Shown piece by piece: positions 1 to 8,020 of a stretch of DNA of 49,568 nt. The translations under genes were made by a program, and so were the position numbers. Location: contig QJPH01000325.1 of assembly GCA_003242955.1 (NCBI GenBank), positions 1 through 49,568 of the forward strand, given 5' to 3'. Under the pieces are notes generated by a model that worked only from the letters and a program-made list of their open reading frames with translations, did not search any database and was not told the DNA's origin. Source of the DNA: Candidatus Methylumidiphilus alinenensis (lineage in GTDB: Bacteria > Pseudomonadota > Gammaproteobacteria > Methylococcales > Methylococcaceae). The number at the start of each line of letters is the position of its first letter. Position 1 is the stretch's first letter.

Positions 1-2
1 CG

Positions 3-425
3 GATGTGTTGATTATCCTCGACGCGGTGGATTTCCAGCTTGAGCCGGGTACACTGGTTAAACTTCACGATGCCGAAGTACCCGCTTATTTAGGCGCGAA
101 AAAGATGAGCCTGCACCAAATCAGTTTCCAGGAGGTATTGGCCTTATGCCAGTTATTGGGGAATTGCCCCGAGCGTCTGTTCTTAGTCGGTGTACAGCCG
201 CAAGTCCTAGAAGACTATGGCGGTAGTTTGAGTGCGGTGGTCAAGCGGCAAATCCCGGCGGCGATGGATTGCGTTCTGGCATATTTGGCGGCACTAGGCA
301 TAGCACCAAAATTGATACCGGCAAACCCCGATGCAAGAAACCAAGCTGTCGGCATAGTTGAATATGAACGACTACGCCCTTCCGCCGAGGAAGCCTGCCG
401 ATATGGAGATGGTAGGTTTTTGTGA
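3..425 (+). CDS. hupD: Hydrogenase maturation protease HupD/HyaD, 5'-truncated by the window edge
   Basis: The last ~141 residues of a [NiFe]-hydrogenase maturation endopeptidase. This family removes the C-terminal peptide of the large subunit after nickel is inserted. The segment LDAVDF, then the GTLVKL strand, VPAYLGAKKMSLHQ, FQEVLAL, GVQP and LEDYGGSLS are the usual HupD/HyaD landmarks; the conserved Asp and His that bind nickel in the family correspond to the LDAVDF and SLHQ regions. The reading frame is open at base 3, so the true start and the first ~55-60 residues lie upstream of the window. The C-terminal ~35 residues are divergent. The hupH/hyaF gene 1.3 kb downstream supports a hydrogenase accessory locus. 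The family assignment is firm; HupD versus HyaD naming is a matter of convention. Confidence 0.9.
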   Translation, partial: DVLIILDAVDFQLEPGTLVKLHDAEVPAYLGAKKMSLHQISFQEVLALCQLLGNCPERLFLVGVQPQVLEDYGGSLSAVVKRQIPAAMDCVLAYLAALGIAPKLIPANPDARNQAVGIVEYERLRPSAEEACRYGDGRFL

Positions 426-445
426 CAAAATAGACTTTCTTCTCG

Positions 446-550
446 TTCCCAAGCTCCAGCTTGGGAATGCGTTCTTGGAAGCTCCGGCTTCCGGTGTTAA
501 TTCAAGCTAGAGCTTTCAAGGCAAAGGTTCCCAAGCTGGAGCTTGGGAAC
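446..550. repeat. Two copies of a perfect palindrome (TTCCCAAGCT family)
   Basis: Two hairpins lie here in opposite orientation. At 446-467, arms TTCCCAAGCT and AGCTTGGGAA surround CC. At 527-550, arms GTTCCCAAGCT and AGCTTGGGAAC surround GG. A degraded third version (TTGGAAGCTCCAGCTTTC) is at 690-707. This is a dispersed palindromic repeat in the 410-bp gap after hupD; no gene is seen there. Confidence 0.85.
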
Positions 551-590
551 CAACACAATTAAGCACTTGCACAACCGACTGGCTTACCAT

Positions 591-630
591 CCATGGCACT
601 GGATTCCTGCATCCCTGCTGGAATGACGGC
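591..630. repeat. Half copy of the CATTCCGGC palindromic repeat
   Basis: CTGGATTCCTGCATCCC followed by GCTGGAATGACGG matches the right arm of the longer inverted repeats at 2611-2814 and 19258-19443. The left arm is missing, so this is a decayed or partial copy. Confidence 0.7.
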
Positions 631-712
631 ATTTTAGGCTCGGCGGAACTTTTGTATAACAACGATGATTTCAGTTCTGGAATGCGGTCTTGGAAGCTCC
701 AGCTTTCAGTAT

Positions 713-834
713 TACAGCGTTTTCATGTTTAAAAACAACCTAAAAATGAATATTCAAAAAATCTCTGATTGAAAAAAATATCTAGCACAACCATACGCCC
801 TATTAAGTAACTATCAGATGTTGAAAACGCTGTA
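713..834. mobile_element. MITE of the CAGCG family, class II
   Basis: A 122-bp non-coding element with terminal inverted repeats TACAGCGTTTTCA at the left and TGAAAACGCTGTA at the right (the right end reads GATGTTGAAAACGCTGTA), flanked by TA. Its interior (ACCTAAAAATGAATATTC, then TCTCTGATTG) is shared with the copy at 45260-45379, and more weakly with 24133-24254. It ends two bases before the flavodoxin start codon, so it occupies the position of that gene's ribosome-binding site. Confidence 0.85.
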
Positions 835-836
835 AC

Positions 837-1388
837 ATGAACAAAATCGGCCTATTTTTCGGAACAGAAACCGGCACCACGCGGTTAATCGCCAAGAAGA
901 TACACAAACTGCTAGGCGATGACAACGCCGCCAAACCCGTCAACGTCAACCGCACGACACCCGAGGAGTTTCTTCGCTATGAGGCACTGATACTTGGAAT
1001 CCCCAGTTATGGCGACGGTGCCTTGCCGGGCCGTAGCGTCAATTGCATCGAAGCCAATTGGGAAGAGTTCTTGCAACAATTGAATGAAACCGATTTATCT
1101 GGCAAGCGTATTGCCTTGTTTGGCCTAGGTGCCCAAGAACGCTACGCCGACACGTTCGCCAGTTCCATGATGCCGCTGTATCGGGCATTAAAGGATTACG
1201 GGGCGGAAATGGTCGGTGATTGGAGTATCGAAGGCTATCAATTCAAGCACTCCGCTTCCGTGGAAAACGGGCGTTTCGTCGGCTTGGTCATCGACCAGCG
1301 GACCCAAGGCATGTTGACAGATGAACGCTTGAAAGCTTGGGTCGGGCAGATTAAACCGGCCTTGGTCATCGTTCAGCCCGATGGGTGA
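837..1388 (+). CDS. Long-chain flavodoxin
   Basis: A 183-residue FMN electron carrier of the long-chain flavodoxin family; it acts as a soluble low-potential electron donor. The N-terminal GLFFGTETGTTRLIAKKI is the strand plus phosphate-binding loop (TxTGxT) that holds the FMN phosphate. IPSYGDGALP and GLGAQERYADTF fall where the family has its two isoalloxazine-flanking loops, and GDWSIEGYQF matches the region near the C-terminus. The ATG at 837 gives the expected N-terminus but has no visible Shine-Dalgarno, because a MITE ends at 834. The last ~9 codons (ALVIVQPDG) lie inside a 126-bp dispersed element, so both gene ends touch repeats. It sits between hupD and hupH. A nitrogenase- or hydrogenase-related role is possible but not shown. 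Confidence 0.92.
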   Translation: MNKIGLFFGTETGTTRLIAKKIHKLLGDDNAAKPVNVNRTTPEEFLRYEALILGIPSYGDGALPGRSVNCIEANWEEFLQQLNETDLSGKRIALFGLGAQERYADTFASSMMPLYRALKDYGAEMVGDWSIEGYQFKHSASVENGRFVGLVIDQRTQGMLTDERLKAWVGQIKPALVIVQPDG

Positions 1389-1483
1389 GTTTGAGGAGTG
1401 CGGCGACTCGTCGCCGCATGGTTAGGAAAGCGGCGACGAGTCGCCGCACTCCACATTTGGTGGGCTGAACGATGACCAAAGCC
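1358..1483. repeat. 126-bp inverted-repeat element, copy A
   Basis: The ends are GGCCTTGGTCATCGTTCAG... and ...CTGAACGATGACCAAAGCC, nearly perfect inverted repeats. Two GC-rich hairpin arms lie inside (GCGGCGACTCGTCGCCGC, and its partner GCGGCGACGAGTCGCCGC). It overlaps the 3' end and stop codon of the flavodoxin. An almost identical copy is at 41345-41470, upstream of hisB. Confidence 0.9.
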
Positions 1484-1496
1484 ATTAAACCTTTAT

Positions 1497-1549
1497 GATT
1501 ACCTGATGTTACGCACCGTAGGCCGGAATAAGCCCGTTCTCGGGCGTTT
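1497..1549. repeat. Dispersed repeat containing ACGCACCGTAGGCCGGAA
   Basis: The segment at 1508-1528 (TACGCACCGTAGGCCGGAA) recurs at 35028-35047 just upstream of hrpA, each followed by GC-rich inverted repeats and AATAAGCCC or its complement. Non-coding; function unknown. Confidence 0.6.
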
Positions 1550-1570
1550 CAGGCATATAAACACTCACTG

Positions 1571-1705
1571 CCATTAACTTAAGCCGTCATTCCGGCAGGG
1601 ACCGCCGGAATCCAGATTGCAGGGAAGCCAACAATCTATGCCATCCATGGAGCCTGGGTTCCGGCGATCCCTGCCGGAACGACGAGTTTTTTCTTAACTT
1701 AATGG
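1571..1705. repeat. CATTCCGGC palindromic element with CCATTAACTTAA outer arms
   Basis: Core arms at 1586-1615 (GTCATTCCGGCAGGGA...) and 1655-1683 (...TCCCTGCCGGAACGAC) are inverted copies. An outer pair, CCATTAACTTAA at 1571-1582 and TTAACTTAATGG at 1694-1705, encloses them with one mismatch. It fills most of the gap between flavodoxin and hupH. Confidence 0.8.
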
Positions 1706-1735
1706 GGGTGGGCATTAACACTGGATAATTCAACC

Positions 1736-2578
1736 ATGCTAGACAACCATCCCCCCATCGCCGTCAAACCCGCCGATCCGGTCAGGCCGTTTGACGACCC
1801 CGAATGCGTCTATGTCGCCCTGCCGGAAGCGATGCGGACCTTCGCCCCCCCGTCGGTGCGGGATTGGCGACAAAACCCCGAAGGCAAGGCGATATTGTCA
1901 CAATTGGTAGTAGGGCTAGAGTCCAGCCATCAAGGCAAGGAATCGACCACCGTCTCCCTGTCGGGGCATGAGCCTGATACCTGCCAGTTTATCGAGCAAA
2001 TCTTGGGGGAAGGTGAAATCAGCATCCTGGCAGATAAACCAAGGGAGAGGCTGACAATCTGTGAAGCGGTGTTCGCAGGTGTTTGGCGAGTCAAGCATTA
2101 TCAAAACGGCTACCTGGCGCAAAGTTATCTTGAAACCGGGCCATTCCCGGCAATACTTGCCGAATGGTCGGCAACTCAGGGGTCCCCGGCTAGTTTGCCG
2201 ACTGTATTTCCCGATAACTTGATGAATGCCCCGGCTTTGCTATATGAAATCTTCACCAAGTCCAAGGATTTTGCTTATGGCTGCGAAGAAGCCATCAATT
2301 TGAATTTGCTGCCGCTGACATCGGAAGACATGTTGTTTTTAGTGGAATGTTTGGGCTTGTCGGGAATCTCGATTCTTTCCAAGGGTTATGGTGATTGCCG
2401 CATTCGCCGCACCCGCTTGCCGAATGTCTGGTGGGTGCAGTATTTTAACTCCCCCGGACAGCTTATTTTAAACACCTTGGAAATCACTGCCTTGCCCAAA
2501 GTTGTCATGGCCGCCCCGGAAGATTTTGAAGATTCAGCCAGTCGATTGGGTGAGGTTCTGGCGGAATTGGAGGCATAA
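1736..2578 (+). CDS. hupH: Hydrogenase expression/formation protein HupH/HyaF
   Basis: A 280-residue hydrogenase accessory protein of the HupH/HyaF family, thought to help assemble the small, Fe-S-bearing subunit of uptake [NiFe]-hydrogenases. The N-terminal half contains a segment around residues 85-150 (LGEGEIS, then VFAGVWRV and the LETGPFPAIL motif). The C-terminal half repeats the pattern in the HupH_C domain (LYEI near 170, LPLTSEDMLFL, LGLSGISILSKGYGDC, then NVWWVQYFN), as the family does. Length is normal. The ATG at 1736 follows a repeat-rich gap. It lies in the same direction as hupD and belongs to the same locus, although the flavodoxin and repeats now separate them. Confidence 0.9.
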   Translation: MLDNHPPIAVKPADPVRPFDDPECVYVALPEAMRTFAPPSVRDWRQNPEGKAILSQLVVGLESSHQGKESTTVSLSGHEPDTCQFIEQILGEGEISILADKPRERLTICEAVFAGVWRVKHYQNGYLAQSYLETGPFPAILAEWSATQGSPASLPTVFPDNLMNAPALLYEIFTKSKDFAYGCEEAINLNLLPLTSEDMLFLVECLGLSGISILSKGYGDCRIRRTRLPNVWWVQYFNSPGQLILNTLEITALPKVVMAAPEDFEDSASRLGEVLAELEA

Positions 2579-2610
2579 GGCGGATTATACCAGTCCCCCC
2601 TTAGGGGATT

Positions 2611-2814
2611 CAGCAATTCTCACAAGTCCAAAACGCCGTCATTCCGGCCGGGATGCCGGAATCCAGAGCCATGGACGGTAATTTGCCGATTGCACAAGTG
2701 TTTGATTTTATATACTCGGTAGCCCACAGTTTCACATCCTTGTGACTGGATTCCGGCATCCCGGCCGGAATGACGGACCACAATCATCGTTTTGGCTCAA
2801 AATGAGAATTGCTG
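2611..2814. repeat. 204-bp CATTCCGGC palindromic element with perfect CAGCAATTCTCA ends
   Basis: Outer ends CAGCAATTCTCA (2611-2622) and TGAGAATTGCTG (2803-2814) are perfect 12-bp inverted repeats. The inner arms at 2638-2666 and 2746-2774 are ~29-bp inverted copies containing CATTCCGGCC...GGATGCCGGAATCCAG. It lies between the convergent ends of hupH and the histidine kinase, where its hairpins could also stop transcription. The outer-arm sequence reappears alone near 43781. Confidence 0.85.
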
Positions 2815-2821
2815 GTCAGGT

Positions 2822-5389
2822 CTAGGCTTTATCAAGTTCACGCCGGTTGAAGGCTGTACGGGTTTCCTCGAATGCTTGTTGAAGAGTTTGAGAAAAGCGC
2901 ATGACGGCTGTGAGGTTGCCGTTGTCGGAAGCGTCTTCAATGTTCCGGCAAACATTTGCAAGACGAAATGCCCCTAATGTCCTCGCAGTACTCTTGATGC
3001 TGTGCGCCTCAAACCCGATGGTCTGATAATCCTTCACGCTTATTGCCTGCACAACTTTTTTTACCCTATCCTGCGTGTCAACAAAAAAAATGTCCATGAT
3101 CTCCTTCATGGTTTGGCTGTCAGTTTGGGATGCTAGTGACTCCCAGACTTCCTCATCTAGCACGACGACATCCGAATCGGTCTCAGCGGTTGAAGTCATT
3201 GCGACATTGGAAGTGATGTTGCCACTTTTTCGCAGCCAATTGGCAACTGAGGCCAACAAGTGCTCTTTCCTCACAGGCTTGGCGATGAAATCATTCATCC
3301 CGGCGGCAAGGCAGGCTTGGCGGTCCTCTGGCAAGGCGTTGGCGGTGAGTGCCAAAATAGGTACCCTTGCACGGGAGCCTGAGAAGTTTCGTATCGCCGT
3401 AGCTGCCTCGTATCCGTCCATTTCTGGCATACGCACATCCATCAGGATCAAATCATAATCTTCGCTTTGTGCTGCCGCCACTGCTTTTGCTCCGTCCAGT
3501 GCCACGTCAACTTGGTAACCTGCTTTATTTAGCATGGCGGTGACGACTAGGCGATTGATTTCTCCGTCTTCCACCACGAGGATTTTCGCAAGCTTGTTTC
3601 TTCGGTCTTGGTTTCTGCCAGGCTTGCCTGAACATTCGGCTTGCCGAAAAAGCGAAGGATTTGTTTCGGGGGCATGGCTGATGTTTGAATGGGGGAGGCT
3701 ATCCGCTACCGTTTGCAATTTTATAGTAAACCAAAAGTTGCTGCCTTTCCCAATTTGACTGCTGAAGCCAATGTCTCCGCCCATCAAAGCTGCCAAGCGT
3801 TTGCTGATGGCAAGCCCCAATCCTGTTCCTCCGTAACGGCGCAGTGTGCCTGTTTCCACTTGTACGAATTTGTTGAAAAGAGTGGCTTGGGCATGGTCTG
3901 GAATCCCGATTCCCGAATCCTTCACATTGAACCGCAACAGGCTTTGCGTTTCAAGCTGTTCTTGTTGGCAAACACTGATGGAAACACCGCCTTGGTCGGT
4001 GAACTTTATTGCGTTGCCTACCAGATTGACCAATATCTGACGCAGCCTGAAAGGATCGCCGCGCAAGGTCAGCGGGACAGAATGATCAATATCTAGAGAG
4101 AGTGACAATCCTTTGGTTTCGACGCGAATTTGGAAAATTTGGATGACTTCGTCGATCAGCGATTTGAGATCGAAGTCTTGGTTTAGCAGTGTCAGCTTAT
4201 CTGCTTCGATTTTGGAAAAGTCCAAAATGTCTTCAATGAGATTAAGGAGCGTGTCGGCAGCGGTATAAGCGGATTTTACCCATACTTCTTGCTCCACATT
4301 GAGAGGGCTATCTTGAAGTAGCGACAGTGTTCCCAAGACGGCATTCATCGGTGAACGTATTTCGTGGCTCATGGTTGCCAGAAACTCGCTTTTTGCCTGG
4401 TTGGCAGCTTCGGCGGCCTGTTTAGCTTCCAGCAACGCGAGTTCGGATTTTTTCTGTGCTGAAATATCGCGCTCTATTGCCATCCAGTTGGTTATTTTAG
4501 CGTCCTCGTCCCTGATGGGTTGCACCTCAAATTGAACCCAATATTCTTGCCCTGATTTCGAATAGTTGATAATCTCGGCACCAAACCCTACGCCTTCTCG
4601 AAAATGCTTTCGTATAGTTTGAACCACCTCAGGATCCGATTTTTCACCCTGTAGAATCGAGCCTGGAGTCTTGCCCTGCATGTCCTCCTGTGAATAGCCT
4701 GTAATGTGTGTGAAGGCTTCGTTGACCCACTCCACCCGCCCCATCCCATCAGTAATCACGACGGCGTTGTCAGTATTGTTGGCAAACAGGGCTATCTTGA
4801 ATAATTCTTCCTCCTGCTGCTGTAAACGTACCAACTCATCCCAAAGCAAGCCGAATTGCCGGCTTAATTCTGCATTTGCTTCAAGAAGACCTGTCCGTTG
4901 CTCAGAAAGCTTCCCAGCCAGATCGCGCTCGTCCTGTAAGGCGATCTTCTGTGATTGGATAGTTTGTAGTAGGTTGAGGCTAGCATCATGGATGGCAAAG
5001 TCATTGGGCAGTAGGCCATGCCTGCCCAAGTCGGAGTATTCTGCCAGCCAAGGCGACCAGAGGCAGACAATGATTGGGATTGAGCCAGTGGTAACTAATT
5101 GGCCACGGAATTGCATCCGAGTTTTTTTGTGTTCCCATAGCATAGCCTCGTCTAGCTCGACGGATAAGGCGGAGAATTCCATGTTAATTTTCGGGCTGAT
5201 CAGACTGAACCGCTCACGGATGTCTACACCTGGTCCTAAGTCGGGGCAAACACGCAACAATGACGGACCCACCTGCACAATCAAATGATCCTTGCTGAAG
5301 GCTAGATGGAATGGAAACGCCTGATTAAACTTTGAAGGCGGAAGCCCTATACCCTGTTCATCGGGTAGCATGTTCAAAGGCGGATGCAT
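2822..5389 (-). CDS. HNOBA-PAS hybrid sensor histidine kinase with receiver and HPt domains
   Basis: An 855-residue soluble hybrid kinase. Residues ~20-150 resemble the heme-NO-binding-associated (HNOBA) domain of guanylate cyclases and H-NOX partners (FPFHLAFSKD, GPSLLRVCPD, then RGQLV and NDFAIHDASLNLL). A coiled coil runs ~145-200 and a PAS domain ~200-310 (GRVEWVNEAFTHITGYSQED). HisKA carries His342 in ATMSHEIRSPMN. The ATPase domain has NLVGNAIKF, DSGIGIP (491-497) and GGTGLGL (520-526). The receiver has phospho-acceptor Asp651, and the C-terminal HPt domain has His796 (FEAHSIKS). All catalytic residues are present, so a full phosphorelay is expected. No transmembrane segment is seen. 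It lies 88 bp downstream of an HD-GYP gene on the same strand. No H-NOX gene is in the window. Confidence 0.9.
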   Translation of the reverse strand: MHPPLNMLPDEQGIGLPPSKFNQAFPFHLAFSKDHLIVQVGPSLLRVCPDLGPGVDIRERFSLISPKINMEFSALSVELDEAMLWEHKKTRMQFRGQLVTTGSIPIIVCLWSPWLAEYSDLGRHGLLPNDFAIHDASLNLLQTIQSQKIALQDERDLAGKLSEQRTGLLEANAELSRQFGLLWDELVRLQQQEEELFKIALFANNTDNAVVITDGMGRVEWVNEAFTHITGYSQEDMQGKTPGSILQGEKSDPEVVQTIRKHFREGVGFGAEIINYSKSGQEYWVQFEVQPIRDEDAKITNWMAIERDISAQKKSELALLEAKQAAEAANQAKSEFLATMSHEIRSPMNAVLGTLSLLQDSPLNVEQEVWVKSAYTAADTLLNLIEDILDFSKIEADKLTLLNQDFDLKSLIDEVIQIFQIRVETKGLSLSLDIDHSVPLTLRGDPFRLRQILVNLVGNAIKFTDQGGVSISVCQQEQLETQSLLRFNVKDSGIGIPDHAQATLFNKFVQVETGTLRRYGGTGLGLAISKRLAALMGGDIGFSSQIGKGSNFWFTIKLQTVADSLPHSNISHAPETNPSLFRQAECSGKPGRNQDRRNKLAKILVVEDGEINRLVVTAMLNKAGYQVDVALDGAKAVAAAQSEDYDLILMDVRMPEMDGYEAATAIRNFSGSRARVPILALTANALPEDRQACLAAGMNDFIAKPVRKEHLLASVANWLRKSGNITSNVAMTSTAETDSDVVVLDEEVWESLASQTDSQTMKEIMDIFFVDTQDRVKKVVQAISVKDYQTIGFEAHSIKSTARTLGAFRLANVCRNIEDASDNGNLTAVMRFSQTLQQAFEETRTAFNRRELDKA

Positions 5390-5477
5390 GGCGGCCTATA
5401 GCCTGGTCAAACGAAACCGTCATCATACCGGTTTAAGCCTAGTGTTAAGGAACGCTAAAATGGTCATATCTGCTGCG

Positions 5478-6719
5478 TCAATTGAGTATCTGTATTATTT
5501 CATCAAAGTATTGGTCTAAGACGATCCCGAAATCACTGGCACGGCGCACATTCACAATGCGGTATGGACGACCACGCCGATCAGTCGTGATTTCGCTCAA
5601 ATCGACGAAACGTTGGGTGGGGCTTTGGTCGGGGGTGCGCACGACTAGGATTTGTGGACGAAGCCGCTGCTTGATGTTGGATTCAAGGACGATGGCCACT
5701 TCCCCAGAACTTAACTCGACAATGCATCCAGGAGGATAAATCCCCAAATAGGCCACAAAATTGGCAGTCAGTTCGTTGTCGATCTTATTCTCCCTCGCCA
5801 ACTTATTGAGAATGGACACTGCCGTCAGATGGTCGCCTTCAATCCTGTATGGCCTAGGACTGGTGATGGCATCATATTTGTCCGTCACCGCCACGATCTT
5901 ACAATTCAAGTTGAGCTGATAACCTTGCAATCCTCGCGGGTAGCCCGTTCCGTCGAGGTTTTCATGGTGTCCGTAAGCGACATCGACAGCACCGCTAAAG
6001 ATTCTTCGCGCTGACATTAGGATGTTCCGTCCCTCTAAAGTGTGGCTTTGCACTATCGCCGTCTCTTCGGGGGTGAGCAACCCTGGCTTGTTTAAGATAG
6101 GGTCGGGAATGGCTACTTTGCCCATATCATGGAGCATCGCGCACGTTCCGAGGTTCTCTAGCACTTTAGCCTCCAACCCAAGCTGGCGACCAATTATAAT
6201 CGAATAAATGCAGACGTTGAAGGCGTGTTGGCTATTACTGACATCCTTATTCCCCAAGCGCGTCAGGAAGAGCATGGTTTCGGGATTGCGCAACACACTG
6301 GACATGCATTCTGAAACCGCCCCCTTGACCAGTTGTATATCAGGGCATTGACCGCCAAATTGAATTTCATCAATGAAGGTCTTGAGCAAATCGGAGGTTT
6401 TTTTGTGTGTGGTTCTAGCGGCCTCAAAGCCCTTTACCCGTGAGGAAGAACTGATTTTGTCAATAAAAAAACCGATTGGCCGTTCGGGCAGGGTCGGTTT
6501 TACAACTTTACTGCGCATCAGATCAATGTAGACATATTCACAATACTGCATAACTGCTTCAATGTCTGTATCGTCTTTCACCACGAATCCTTGCAGTAAG
6601 AACGGGGTTTCCAGCCAAGGCCGATCCAGTTCACAAATATACATGCCGCGCCGGAGGTCACAAGAGCGGAGTTGGATTTTTTCAATTAAGTCGAACTTTC
6701 GCGGTTTGCTTTGAAGCAT
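5478..6719 (-). CDS. HD-GYP domain c-di-GMP phosphodiesterase with N-terminal DUF3391
   Basis: A 413-residue protein predicted to hydrolyse cyclic di-GMP. Residues ~13-135 match DUF3391, which starts with the typical LRRGMYICELDRPWLETPF region. The HD-GYP domain spans ~160-330, with the metal-binding HD of MLHDMGKVAIPDPILNKPG and the GYP signature HHENLDGTGYPRGL, so the active site looks intact. Residues ~330-413 form the usual C-terminal beta-rich extension. The ATG at 6719 gives a normal family length. The gene is upstream of, and co-directional with, the HNOBA kinase and probably shares its transcript. Phosphorelay output controlling c-di-GMP is a reasonable inference. Its 5' end faces the S24 repressor gene divergently. 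Confidence 0.93.
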   Translation of the reverse strand: MLQSKPRKFDLIEKIQLRSCDLRRGMYICELDRPWLETPFLLQGFVVKDDTDIEAVMQYCEYVYIDLMRSKVVKPTLPERPIGFFIDKISSSSRVKGFEAARTTHKKTSDLLKTFIDEIQFGGQCPDIQLVKGAVSECMSSVLRNPETMLFLTRLGNKDVSNSQHAFNVCIYSIIIGRQLGLEAKVLENLGTCAMLHDMGKVAIPDPILNKPGLLTPEETAIVQSHTLEGRNILMSARRIFSGAVDVAYGHHENLDGTGYPRGLQGYQLNLNCKIVAVTDKYDAITSPRPYRIEGDHLTAVSILNKLARENKIDNELTANFVAYLGIYPPGCIVELSSGEVAIVLESNIKQRLRPQILVVRTPDQSPTQRFVDLSEITTDRRGRPYRIVNVRRASDFGIVLDQYFDEIIQILN

Positions 6720-6914
6720 GGTTGATTCGATTTAAGGTCTACATAAGTAAAACGACATAAAACTCCCACTCCCCGGCACAAATCCGCCGGGGGCGAATTG
6801 GGTCGAACGAAGTTCGCCCGAACACGATACGCTAAGCAAAAGGGAAATTTTTTCAGAAATCGCCTTTGACACAGTGACATTATGCGATTCACTCACGGCA
6901 CAAGCAAATTGGTA

Positions 6915-6953
6915 TTGACATTTCCGTCAGCATGACTACAATAATAGTCATGC
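6915..6953 (+). promoter_or_regulatory. Sigma70 promoter with palindromic operator of the S24 repressor
   Basis: TTGACA at 6915-6920 and TACAAT at 6937-6942 are separated by 16 bp. Over the -10 lies a perfect inverted repeat, GCATGACTA at 6930-6938 and TAGTCATGC at 6945-6953, with six bases between. The palindrome starts 37 bp upstream of the repressor start codon. This fits negative autoregulation by the repressor, and possibly control of the divergent HD-GYP gene. The binding itself is inferred. Confidence 0.75.
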
Positions 6954-6989
6954 TATTCCAAACCAGTTCTCGCAGGACCGAGAAAGCCC

Positions 6990-7616
6990 ATGTCATTAGC
7001 CCAAAGACTGAAACAATCTAGAGGACAAGCCCGAATCAGCCAGCGGGAACTAGCGAAGCGATCCGGGCTTAGCCAACAACTGATCTCCAAGCTAGAGAAC
7101 GGGTTAGTTGAATCGACCACCGAGGTATTCAGGCTGGCGGAGATATTGCGGGTCGATGTGCGCTGGCTGGCGACGGGTAAGGGCGATGCGCAAGGCGGGG
7201 AGAATATCGCCGTCGGCCCAGCCATCACCGCCTATGTACCCTTGATTTCTTGGGTCGCGGCGGGCACTTGGCGCGATGTGGCCGACCCTTACCCGCCGGG
7301 GATGGGCGAGGTGCTAGTGCCCGTAACCTGCCGCACGGGGCCGAACGCCTACGCACTGCGAGTGCAAGGGGACAGCATGGAGCCAGTGTTTCCCAACGGT
7401 AGCATTATCATCATTGATCCGGCGTTGGAGCCGCGACAGGGCAGCTTTGTGGTTGTCCGTCTGGATGAGGCAGAGCAAGCAACCTTTAAGCAGATGGTCA
7501 TCGACGGTGGTACGCGTTATCTAAAACCGCTGAACCCGCGCTATCCGCTGATGGAAATCCGCCAAAGTGCCACCGTCTGTGGTGTTGTTCGGCAAATGGT
7601 GATGGATTTTGAGTAG
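6990..7616 (+). CDS. XRE-type repressor with S24 LexA-like self-cleaving domain
   Basis: A 208-residue repressor of the lambda CI/LexA type. Residues ~6-62 form an HTH_3 domain (ISQRELAKRSGLSQQLISKLENG). Residues ~82-205 form the S24 domain. The Ala91-Gly92 cleavage bond lies in VAAGTW, the nucleophile is Ser129 in QGDSMEP, and the general-base Lys167 is in ATFKQM; the Ser-Lys spacing is that of LexA. It should therefore self-cleave on RecA filaments, linking target genes to DNA damage. A palindrome over the -10 of its own promoter suggests autoregulation. It is followed by a tiny basic protein gene and a restriction-modification pair, so it may be a leftover phage repressor or a regulator of this accessory block. 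Confidence 0.92.
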   Translation: MSLAQRLKQSRGQARISQRELAKRSGLSQQLISKLENGLVESTTEVFRLAEILRVDVRWLATGKGDAQGGENIAVGPAITAYVPLISWVAAGTWRDVADPYPPGMGEVLVPVTCRTGPNAYALRVQGDSMEPVFPNGSIIIIDPALEPRQGSFVVVRLDEAEQATFKQMVIDGGTRYLKPLNPRYPLMEIRQSATVCGVVRQMVMDFE

Positions 7617-7651
7617 TTGGTTTTTTAAACCCACTGGTTCCGAGTGATAAT

Positions 7652-7665
7652 ACTACTTTAGTAGT
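7652..7665. promoter_or_regulatory. Possible second operator-like palindrome
   Basis: ACTACT, TT, AGTAGT form a perfect 6-bp inverted repeat 36 bp downstream of the repressor stop codon and 36 bp upstream of the next start codon. It shares the ACTA/TAGT core with the upstream operator. It may be another binding site; there is no other evidence. Confidence 0.35.
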
Positions 7666-7700
7666 TGTTTTGTGTTGATTAAAAAAAGAGGTAAACCGCC

Positions 7701-7838
7701 ATGTTGGAAAAAATCATTCTTCGACTCGAACAATTGCAAGCCCGCTTGTATAGGAACAGCGAACAGAAGCGCCGCGAGCGTTCGTTACGCTGCGCCAAGT
7801 CGGAAATCAAACGGTTGGCGCGTATGCGTTTGCTGTGA
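7701..7838 (+). CDS. Small basic protein of unknown function (45 residues)
   Basis: A short reading frame that starts MLEKIILRLEQLQARL and continues with a stretch rich in Arg and Lys, ending RMRLL. It has a good ribosome-binding site (AGAGG, spacing 8-10 bases) before the ATG at 7701, better than the longer alternative frame over the same bases. It is predicted to be an amphipathic helix followed by a basic tail. It lies just after the S24 repressor and may be cotranscribed. No family recognised; the function could be nucleic-acid or partner binding, which is a guess. Confidence 0.5.
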   Translation: MLEKIILRLEQLQARLYRNSEQKRRERSLRCAKSEIKRLARMRLL

Positions 7839-8020
7839 AGCCCATTGCGAAGAGCCATTAGAGCCTAGACGATTTGCGCTGAGGTGAAACTTCGATAACA
7901 AGACTCTATCTGTCCATCCTCCAAGGGTGCAATTGCGACGGGATCGCTATTGCGCCCTAGATGTCTTTGTTGGACAATTAAAATTCTCCGTGTTGATAAG
8001 CCCAAAAAATAGGTAAGACC

